This document shows, one piece after another, positions 18,442 to 24,966 of a DNA stretch of 64,000 bases (positions are counted from its first letter, which is position 1; each line of letters begins with the position of its first letter). Source of the DNA: Kiritimatiellia bacterium (GTDB lineage: Bacteria; Verrucomicrobiota; Kiritimatiellia; RFP12; UBA1067); the NCBI GenBank assembly GCA_017454745.1, contig JAFTCL010000001.1, forward strand, positions 62,001 to 126,000. Direction: 5' to 3'. The position numbers and the translations under genes were made by a program. The notes under the pieces are model-generated. The model was not told the DNA's origin. It worked only from the letters and a program-made list of their open reading frames with translations, and did not search any database.

Positions 18442-18509
18442 GGCAAAAAAATCCTCCAAAAAATCCCCGGTGGTTTTTAAAAAACGGGGAGGGTTAAAAA
18501 ACGGGCAGA

Positions 18510-18538
18510 ATTATACCGTTTTTTGTCGGAGAAATGAA
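18510..18538 (-). promoter_or_regulatory. Putative promoter of pgi
   Basis: Minus strand: a consensus TATAAT (18510-18515), with TTCATT (18533-18538) 17 bases further upstream as a weak -35. Transcription would start near 18503, giving a ~60-base leader before the pgi ATG. Confidence 0.5.
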
Positions 18539-18610
18539 GCAAATTCAATAATTTCCCATAAAAGTTTCAACCACTACCACCCCGCTGCTCAAAAATACCT
18601 AAACATAAAA

Positions 18611-18823
18611 AGGTGGAACCGTTTGACGGTTTATCAATTGCCTATAACTTGCAGTCAAACCACAAGACTTCGGACTTCAGACATCAGACTTCCGGAATCG
18701 GCTTCTCAACCCTCAACGCTCAACCCTCAACAACCCCGCCGCCCCACGTTATCCTCATTTACATTCCCATGGGAAGCGCGGGCGGCGGGCTAACCCCTAA
18801 TTCTTCTCTCTTCATTTCCAAAC
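18611..18823. repeat. Left copy of a ~210-bp inverted repeat
   Basis: This stretch between the divergent pgi and oxidoreductase genes is repeated in reverse complement at about 20902-21122. By eye roughly nine bases in ten match, and the core 18641-18735 is almost identical. It contains short tandem arrays: a period-7 array (CTCAACC/CTCAACG units at 18705-18732), a second period-7 array (GACTTCG/GACTTCA-type units at 18666-18692) and one TTTGACGG unit at the outer end. No open frame of note, no transposase and no obvious target-site duplication were seen. It is likely a dispersed genomic repeat. The rest of the 18460-19038 gap holds only the two promoters and a ~130-base leader. Confidence 0.85.
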
Positions 18824-18872
18824 CCGTCTCTCGTCACTTCTCTCCTTTCCGTCGCTCTCCAAATAACTACCC

Positions 18873-18901
18873 TTGCGTCCCTAGAGTGGATTTAGTATAA
18901 T
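18873..18901 (+). promoter_or_regulatory. Strong promoter of the Gfo/Idh/MocA-DUF456 pair
   Basis: TTGCGT (18873-18878), a 17-base spacer, then a perfect TATAAT (18896-18901). It lies inside the inverted-repeat arms, so the two-gene cassette carries its own promoter. The predicted leader is ~130 bases. Confidence 0.65.
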
Positions 18902-19038
18902 ACACCCGGTTTTTAAGAAAGCACTGTCGGTATTGGCTATGGCTCAAGTGTTTAGGGTTTTTTGGGGGGCGGGCGCGGATGAATGGCCGACTAAGTGGGT
19001 TTCGTTGTGCAAGAGTGGGATAGAAAGGAGAAATGAGG

Positions 19039-20415
19039 ATGAATCGGTCTGTTTCGAGACGTTCTTTTCTGAAAGCGGCTTCGGCCGGAAGCGTGTTAGC
19101 GGTGGGAGGGTCAGTTTTCGCGGAGGATCCTCCAAAAATCCGGATCGCCGCGATCGGAACGGGCGGGCAGGCGCATGGCGACCTCTCAAACTTTCTGAAT
19201 ACCGGCATGGCGGAGATTGTCTGCGCGGCGGATGTTTTCGAGGATTCGCTAAAGTGGCTTCGTCAGCGTCAGCCGAACGCGAAGTTCTTTAAAGACTACC
19301 GCGAAATGCTGCGGACGTGCGCCGGACAGTTCGACGCCGTCACGATCGTGGTTCCCGACCACTCGCATTGCGCCGCGTTCCTTGAGGCGGCAAAATACCG
19401 CGTCCCGGTATTCTGCGAGAAGCCGCTGGGGCATACGCTGGCCGAAACGTTGACGATGATGCGCAAGGCGAAAGAGCTTAATCTGATTACGCATGTGGGG
19501 ATGCAGGGCAATTCCGACCATGCGACACCTACGTTGCGCGAATGGATGGAATCGGGAGAACTCGGCGCGGCAAAAGAGGCGCATATTTATTGCAACGCGG
19601 TTCCTTTCTTTTACAAGCTGGACCCCAACCTGATCAACCAATCCGCGCCGGTCCCGAACGGCTTGGATTGGGAACTGTGGCAAGGCCCTGTCAAGCGCCG
19701 CCCCTATTTTCCGAGTGTCGCGCCGGGCGGAAAGTGGCGTTCTTGGTGGCCTTATGGCGAGGGGTGTATGACCGACTGGTGCTGTCATATCTTGGGGCCG
19801 CTGGTGACGGCGCTTGATCTAGATTTGCCGGTGGCGGTCACCGTGGACTCGCCGACTTTCGATCCCGCCAAGACGCCTTTCGCGTTTCCGATGGATCCCT
19901 GTTACACCTTTGAGTTCGCGGCGAAGGGAAACCGCGCCCCGTTTAAAGTCTATTGGTATGACGTTAACCGTACCGCGCCCCGTCCGGCCGCGCTGGAGGC
20001 GGACCAGCCGTTCGATCCGATCGGGAAACAGCAGGCCGGCGCATGGGTGCTTTGCGAGAAGGAAACGCTGATGTTCGGTTCCCACGGCGCGGGCGGTCTG
20101 CACATTGTTCCGCAAAGCCGGATGCAAGCGTTCAAACGCCCGCCGAAGAAGTATCCGCGTGGGAAGAACCATTACGCCGAGTTCCTGTTGGCGGTACGGG
20201 AGAAGCGTGAGGCAAGCACACCATTCTCTCTCGCGGGCAAGGTTTCGGCGATGGGACTGCTGGGAACTGTCGCGACCAGGTTCCCGGGGCGTCGGTTGAC
20301 GTTTGACTCCGCCGCCATGCGTTTCACGAACTGTTCCGAGGCGAACGCGCACCTGAATCCGGATTGGACCCGGGAGGCGATGGAATCCTACGGCACCGAA
20401 CTGGTCAAGCTGTAA
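19039..20415 (+). CDS. Tat-exported Gfo/Idh/MocA family oxidoreductase
   Basis: A 458-residue NAD(P)-dependent oxidoreductase of the glucose-fructose oxidoreductase/inositol dehydrogenase family, acting on sugars or cyclitols. The N-terminus SRRSFLKAASAGSVLAVGG is a textbook twin-arginine signal, so it works outside the cytoplasm, probably with a tightly held cofactor as in Zymomonas Gfo. The Rossmann motif is AAIGTGGQAHGD and the conserved catalytic lysine lies in CEKPLGHTLAET. The middle domain (GCMTDWCCHILGPLVTALDL) matches the planctomycete/verrucomicrobial subgroup. The ATG at 19039 is preferred over the one at 19033, because AAGGAG (19025-19030) is 8 bases from the former and only 2 from the latter. 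Substrate unknown. It is followed 5 bases later by a DUF456 gene. Confidence 0.88.
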   Translation: MNRSVSRRSFLKAASAGSVLAVGGSVFAEDPPKIRIAAIGTGGQAHGDLSNFLNTGMAEIVCAADVFEDSLKWLRQRQPNAKFFKDYREMLRTCAGQFDAVTIVVPDHSHCAAFLEAAKYRVPVFCEKPLGHTLAETLTMMRKAKELNLITHVGMQGNSDHATPTLREWMESGELGAAKEAHIYCNAVPFFYKLDPNLINQSAPVPNGLDWELWQGPVKRRPYFPSVAPGGKWRSWWPYGEGCMTDWCCHILGPLVTALDLDLPVAVTVDSPTFDPAKTPFAFPMDPCYTFEFAAKGNRAPFKVYWYDVNRTAPRPAALEADQPFDPIGKQQAGAWVLCEKETLMFGSHGAGGLHIVPQSRMQAFKRPPKKYPRGKNHYAEFLLAVREKREASTPFSLAGKVSAMGLLGTVATRFPGRRLTFDSAAMRFTNCSEANAHLNPDWTREAMESYGTELVKL

Positions 20416-20420
20416 AACCG

Positions 20421-20897
20421 ATGGATCTGGCGTTAACGGTTTTGTCTGGCTTGTTGCTGTTTCTGGGCGTGGTCGGATGCGTGGTACCATTTTTGCCCGG
20501 CCCCGTCCTGTCGTTTCTTGGAATTGCGACGCTATCGTTAACTTCCCATCCGTTGTCGTGGCAGACTTTGCTGTTGCTGGGCGGATTCACGGCGCTGGTC
20601 ACGGTTTTCGATTACATCGCTCCAGTTGTGGGCGCGAAATGGTTTAAGTGTTCAAGAACCGGGATGCGTTTCTCGTTGATCGGTACGGTGGTAGGACTGT
20701 TTTTCTTGCCGTTTGGCATTTTGGTCGGGCCGTTGCTCGGCGCGATTATCGGCGAAATGCTCTCCGGCAAGAAATTCTTCCGGGCGTGTTGGTCCGGGGT
20801 AGGGGTTTTCACCGGTTACGTCGGCGGGTTGGTCTTTAAAATAACCTTTTGCGTATATCTGGTTGGGATTTACATTTACCAGATTTGGCAGAAGTGA
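20421..20897 (+). CDS. DUF456 family small membrane protein
   Basis: A 158-residue integral membrane protein with the DUF456 pattern: a glycine- and proline-rich hairpin (VGCVVPFLPGPVLSFLGIA), the motif DYIAPVVGAKWFKCSRTGM, and GLFFLPFGILVGPLLGAIIGE. Four or five membrane segments are visible. The function of DUF456 is not established. The ATG at 20421 (right after the oxidoreductase stop) gives the usual family length; an earlier in-frame ATG at 20364 overlaps the upstream gene and would add non-conserved residues. Co-transcription with the oxidoreductase is likely from the 5-base gap; a functional link is not evident. Confidence 0.82.
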   Translation: MDLALTVLSGLLLFLGVVGCVVPFLPGPVLSFLGIATLSLTSHPLSWQTLLLLGGFTALVTVFDYIAPVVGAKWFKCSRTGMRFSLIGTVVGLFFLPFGILVGPLLGAIIGEMLSGKKFFRACWSGVGVFTGYVGGLVFKITFCVYLVGIYIYQIWQK

Positions 20898-20901
20898 CAA
20901 G

Positions 20902-21122
20902 TTTGGAAATGAGGAATTAAGGGTTAGGGGTTAGCCCGCCGCCCACGCTTCGCACGGAAATGTAAATGAGGATAACATGGGGTGGCGAGGCTGTTGAGGG
21001 TTGAGCGTTGAGGGTTGAGAAGCCGATTCCGGAAGTCTGATGTCTGAAGTCCTAAGTCTTGTGGTTTGACTGCAAGTTATAGGCAATTTTGATAAACCGT
21101 CAAACTGTCAAACCGTCTACCT
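20902..21122. repeat. Right copy of the ~210-bp inverted repeat
   Basis: The reverse complement of 18611-18823, lying between the convergent DUF456 and nifJ genes. The near-identical core runs through about 20990-21095 (TTGAGGGTTGAGCGTTGAGG, then GAAGTCTGATGTCTGAAGTC). At its outer end it has two and a half AACCGTCA/AACTGTCA octamers (21096-21118), where the left copy has about one unit, so copy number varies between the copies. No gene is present in this stretch. Confidence 0.85.
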
Positions 21123-21141
21123 GTACATTGACGCTTCTTAG

Positions 21142-21174
21142 AAAAAAATGCGGCGGCCTTTTGGGCCGCCGCAT
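21142..21174 (-). terminator. Rho-independent terminator of nifJ
   Basis: An 11-bp perfect stem (21148-21158 with 21164-21174, ATGCGGCGGCC/GGCCGCCGCAT) with a 5-base loop, followed on the minus strand by a run of seven U. It lies 17 bases after the nifJ stop. Confidence 0.9.
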
Positions 21175-21190
21175 ATAATGTCACGCTGCC

Positions 21191-24100
21191 TTACATCTTG
21201 GGCAGAGCCGCGAGTTCAGTCAGGAGCTGGTAATTCTCCTTGAAACCTTCCTCGGCGCGCTTCAGAGTCTCCATCGCCTTCTCTTCGCCGACGATCTTGA
21301 TGAGCTGCTTGAAGCGGTTTTCGCCCAACTCCTTCGAAACCGCGTTGGAGGCGAAGGAAACGGTATCGCTCTTGTCCTTGGAGTCGAGCGTGAGGCCGTT
21401 CTTGCCCTGGGCGGAGATCGTTGGGTTGTAGCGCCACAGCGGGAAGTGTACGGAGTCCACCGCCGCGATCTGATGCGCCGGGCCGGTCTTGGTGAGCAGG
21501 CCCTGCTCGATGCAGTGCGCGTAAGCGATGATCAACGCCGGGCCGTTGTAATTCTCGGCCTCGTTGAACGCCTTTACGGTGGCGGCGGGATTCGCGCCCA
21601 TCGACACGTAAGCAATGTAAACGTTCTTGTACTGCATCTGCATGAGACCAAGATTCTTCTTGGCCTGGACCTTGCCGGAGGCGGCGAACTTGGCGATCGC
21701 GCCGGTCGGGGTGGCCTTGGAAGCCTGGCCTCCGGTGTTGGAGTACACCTCGGTATCCATCACCAGCACCTTGACGTTCTTGCCGGAAGCGAGGACATGG
21801 TCAAGTCCGCCGTAACCGATATCGTAAGCCCAGCCGTCGCCGCCGAGAATCCAGACCGACTTGCGGACCAGATTGTCAGCCACGCTGAGCAACGCCTTGG
21901 CCGTCGGGCAACCGCAGCTGCAACCGCCGATGAGCTTCTTCAACTCGGCAACCGCGGCGCGCATCGCCTCAACGCCCTGACCCTTCTCGTCGTACTGGTC
22001 GATGGACTTGATCTTTTCGCAAACCGCCTTGACCTCGGCAGGGGCCTTTTCGTTGGCCATAACCTTGTCCACCAACTCCATCGCGTAATCGTAGAGCTTG
22101 TCGGCGGAAACGCGCATACCCATACCGAACTGGGCGTTATCCTCAAACAGCGAGTTCGACCAAGCCGGGCCCTTGCCGTCGGAGCGCTGGCAGTACGGGG
22201 TGGTCGGGAGGTTACCGCCGTAAATCGACGAGCAGCCGGTGGCGTTCGCGATCAAGAGACGGTCGCCGCAAATCTGGGTGAGCAGCTTGACATACGGGGT
22301 TTCGCCGCAACCCGCGCAAGCGCCGGAGAACTCGAACAGCGGGCGCTTGAGCTGGCTGTCCAGCAGCTGCTTGGTGTCGAGCTTGGCCGGATCGACATCC
22401 GGCAGATCGAGGAAGAACTTCCAGTTCGCGGCCTCGGTCTTGCGGAGCGGGATCTGCTCGACCATCTTGAGGGCACCCTTGGCGGCCATCGGGCACTTGA
22501 CAACGCAGAGTTCGCAGCCCATGCAGTCCTCGGGGGCGCACTGGACCGTGACTTTCTCGCCGAGGGACTTCATCTTCGGAGTCTTGGCGTCGGCGCTCTT
22601 GAAGGTGGCGGGCGCACCGGCGAGCGCGGCGGCCGGATAGACCTTCATACGGATCGCGGCGTGCGAGCAAATCGCGGAGCACTGGCCGCACTGGATACAG
22701 ACAGCGGGATCCCACTGCGGGATGAACGCCGCGACGTTGCGCTTTTCCCATTGCGTGGTGGCGGTGGGCCAAGTGCCGTCGTCCGGGATCGCCGAGACCG
22801 GCAGATCGTTACCCTGCTGGGCAATCATCTTGGCGGTCACGTGCTTGATGAAATCGGGGGCTTCGTCGGAAACCGCCGCAGGCATCTTCAGCTTGCCGGC
22901 CGGGGCGGAGGGATACTTGACCTCTTCAATCGCGTTGGCGGCGGCCTCGATGCACTTCCAGTTCATCTCGACCACGTCCTGCCCCTTCTTGGAGTAAGCC
23001 TTCTCGGCGTACTTCTTCAAGATTTCGACCGGATCGAGGATGGTACCGTCGGCGGTCTTCAGGGTAATGCCGGAAAGTTTGAAGAACGCGGTCTGGAGCA
23101 CGGTGTTGGTACGGGTGCCCATACCGTTTTCACGTGCGATGCGGGCGGCGTCGATCACGTAGAACTTGAGCTGTTTGTCGATAATCGCCTGCTCCACCTC
23201 GTCGGGCATGTGATCCCAGATTTCGGCGGCGGTGTACGGCGAAGCGAGCAGGAAGGTGGAGCCCTTCTTGGCGCTCTTGAGCATGTCATACTTCTCAAGG
23301 TACGGGAAGCAGTGGCAAGCGGTGAAATCGGCCTGGTTGATGAAGTACGGCGAACGGATCATGTCGCTGCCGAAGCGGAGGTGCGAGATCGTCACGCCGC
23401 CGGACTTCTTGGAGTCGTACTCGAAGTAACCCTGCGCGAAATTCTCGGTGTAGGAACCGATGATCTTGATGGAGTTCTTGTTCGCGCCCACGGTGCCGTC
23501 CGCGCCGAGACCCCAGAACATGCACTCCTTGCGGTCGCCGGTCGGGACCACGAAGCTGCCGTCCGCGAGCAGGTAACGGCCGGTGATGTCATCCACGATG
23601 CCAGCGGCGTAGTGGTCCATCGGCTTGTCCTTGAGCATATTGTCGTAAATGGCTTTGCAGAGCTGCGGGGTGAAGTCCTTGGAACCGATGCCGTAACGGC
23701 CGGCCAGAACTTTCGGATACTTGAACGAAACCACGCCGTCCTGCAGACCCTGACCGATTGCGGCGCAAACGTCGAGGTACAGCGGATCGCCAACCGCGCC
23801 GGGCTCCTTGGTGCGGTCGAGAACGGTGATGCACTTTACGGTGGTCGGGATCTGCTTGACGAAATCGACCATCGAGAACGGGCGGTACAGGCGAACCTTC
23901 AAAAGGCCGACCTTCTTGCCTTCCTTAACCAGCGCGTCCACGGTCTCGTGCAGTGTATCGCAGCCAGAGCCCATCGCCACGGTGATGTACTCGGCATCCG
24001 GGGCGCCGACGTAATCGAAGAGTTTGTACTTGCGGCCGGTAAGCTCCGCGAACTGATCCATATACTTCTGGACGATCGCCGGGGCGGCTTCGTAGTACTT

Positions 24101-24796
24101 GTTGCAGGACTCGCGGCCCTGGAAGTTGACATCCGGGTTCTGGGCGGTGCCGCGCATCGACGGATGCTCAGGGTTAAGCGCGCGGGCGCGGAAATCGGCC
24201 ACGAAATCGTCGTTGATCATCGCGCGGATAGTCTCGGTGGGGATCTCGTCGATCTTCTGGACTTCATGCGAAGTGCGGAAACCGTCGAAGAAGTGCAGGA
24301 AAGGAACCTTGGCTTCCAGCGTGGAGGCGTGGGCGATCATCGCCATATCGTGGGCTTCCTGCACGCTGTTGGAGCAAATCATCGCGAAACCAGTCTGGCG
24401 GCAGGCCATGACGTCACCCTGGTCACCGAAAATGCAAAGACCCTGGCAGGCCAGCGAACGGGCGGAAACATGGAAGACGGTCGGGGTCAACTCGCCGGCG
24501 ATCTTATACATGTTCGGGATCATCAGCAGCAATCCCTGCGAAGCGGTGAAGGTGGTGGTAAGCGACCCGGTGGTGAGCGACCCGTGCACCGCGCCGGCGG
24601 CGCCGCCCTCAGACTCCATTTCCACGATGGACGGAATCGAACCCCAGATGTTCGTCTTCGCGTGGGCGGCCAGTTCGTCACAGGTTTCGGCCATCGGGGA
24701 CGACGGGGTAATCGGGTAAATGGCGGCCACTTCGGAACAAGCGAACGCAATCTGTGCGGCGGCGGTGTTACCGTCAACCATGATTTTCTTTGCCAT
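21191..24796 (-). CDS. nifJ: Pyruvate:ferredoxin (flavodoxin) oxidoreductase, single-chain
   Basis: A 1201-residue homodimeric enzyme that converts pyruvate and CoA to acetyl-CoA and CO2 while reducing ferredoxin or flavodoxin, a mark of anaerobic metabolism. Domains run in the usual order: the N-terminal domain with AAIYPITPSSPMAE, the CoA-binding and linker domains, and two 4Fe-4S clusters (CIQCGQCSAICSHAAIR near 697 and CMGCELCVVKCPMAAKG near 756). An additional cluster cysteine pair in CAGCGE follows, and then the thiamine diphosphate site GDGWAYDIGYGG near 984 with TEVYSNTGGQASKATP. The start ATG has AAGGAG upstream. A tRNA-Thr gene ends 32 bases before the start on the same strand with no terminator between, so they probably share a transcript. 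Confidence 0.97.
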   Translation of the reverse strand: MAKKIMVDGNTAAAQIAFACSEVAAIYPITPSSPMAETCDELAAHAKTNIWGSIPSIVEMESEGGAAGAVHGSLTTGSLTTTFTASQGLLLMIPNMYKIAGELTPTVFHVSARSLACQGLCIFGDQGDVMACRQTGFAMICSNSVQEAHDMAMIAHASTLEAKVPFLHFFDGFRTSHEVQKIDEIPTETIRAMINDDFVADFRARALNPEHPSMRGTAQNPDVNFQGRESCNKYYEAAPAIVQKYMDQFAELTGRKYKLFDYVGAPDAEYITVAMGSGCDTLHETVDALVKEGKKVGLLKVRLYRPFSMVDFVKQIPTTVKCITVLDRTKEPGAVGDPLYLDVCAAIGQGLQDGVVSFKYPKVLAGRYGIGSKDFTPQLCKAIYDNMLKDKPMDHYAAGIVDDITGRYLLADGSFVVPTGDRKECMFWGLGADGTVGANKNSIKIIGSYTENFAQGYFEYDSKKSGGVTISHLRFGSDMIRSPYFINQADFTACHCFPYLEKYDMLKSAKKGSTFLLASPYTAAEIWDHMPDEVEQAIIDKQLKFYVIDAARIARENGMGTRTNTVLQTAFFKLSGITLKTADGTILDPVEILKKYAEKAYSKKGQDVVEMNWKCIEAAANAIEEVKYPSAPAGKLKMPAAVSDEAPDFIKHVTAKMIAQQGNDLPVSAIPDDGTWPTATTQWEKRNVAAFIPQWDPAVCIQCGQCSAICSHAAIRMKVYPAAALAGAPATFKSADAKTPKMKSLGEKVTVQCAPEDCMGCELCVVKCPMAAKGALKMVEQIPLRKTEAANWKFFLDLPDVDPAKLDTKQLLDSQLKRPLFEFSGACAGCGETPYVKLLTQICGDRLLIANATGCSSIYGGNLPTTPYCQRSDGKGPAWSNSLFEDNAQFGMGMRVSADKLYDYAMELVDKVMANEKAPAEVKAVCEKIKSIDQYDEKGQGVEAMRAAVAELKKLIGGCSCGCPTAKALLSVADNLVRKSVWILGGDGWAYDIGYGGLDHVLASGKNVKVLVMDTEVYSNTGGQASKATPTGAIAKFAASGKVQAKKNLGLMQMQYKNVYIAYVSMGANPAATVKAFNEAENYNGPALIIAYAHCIEQGLLTKTGPAHQIAAVDSVHFPLWRYNPTISAQGKNGLTLDSKDKSDTVSFASNAVSKELGENRFKQLIKIVGEEKAMETLKRAEEGFKENYQLLTELAALPKM

Positions 24797-24828
24797 ATCA
24801 GTTTCTCCTTAAACTTGGCTTGCAAGAA

Positions 24829-24904
24829 TGGAGCCAGCAGACGGCTTCGAACCGACGACCTCGAGATTACAAATCACGTGCTCTACCAACTGAGCTATGC
24901 TGGC
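24829..24904 (-). tRNA. tRNA-Thr (anticodon UGU)
   Basis: The minus strand folds as a cloverleaf: acceptor GCCAGCA/TGCTGGC, D-arm GCTCAGTTGGTAGAGC, anticodon loop TTTGTAA (anticodon TGT, reading ACA), T-arm GTCGGTTCGAAGCC, discriminator T and an encoded CCA at 24829-24831. The anticodon stem has one T-T mismatch (CGTGA/TCTCG). The length is 76 bases including CCA. Confidence 0.93.
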
Positions 24905-24927
24905 TCTTCCAAAAAAAGAATAAATGA

Positions 24928-24956
24928 ATTTTATCAAATACAAGCGGGCAAGGCAA
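24928..24956 (-). promoter_or_regulatory. Promoter of the tRNA-Thr-nifJ transcript
   Basis: Minus strand TTGCCT (24951-24956), a 17-base spacer, then TAAAAT (24928-24933), placed between the pbpC stop and the tRNA 5' end. Transcription would start ~17 bases before the tRNA. Confidence 0.6.
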
Positions 24957-24966
24957 CTCCGAAATA

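Noticed and set aside
19033..19038. Earlier ATG of the Gfo/Idh/MocA gene as the start
   Set aside because: It is only 2 bases from the AAGGAG ribosome site; the ATG at 19039 is 8 bases away and begins a standard Tat signal.
18611..21122. Composite transposon with the inverted repeats as insertion-sequence ends
   Set aside because: The arms hold no transposase fragment, have no clean short terminal repeats, and no target duplication is visible outside them.
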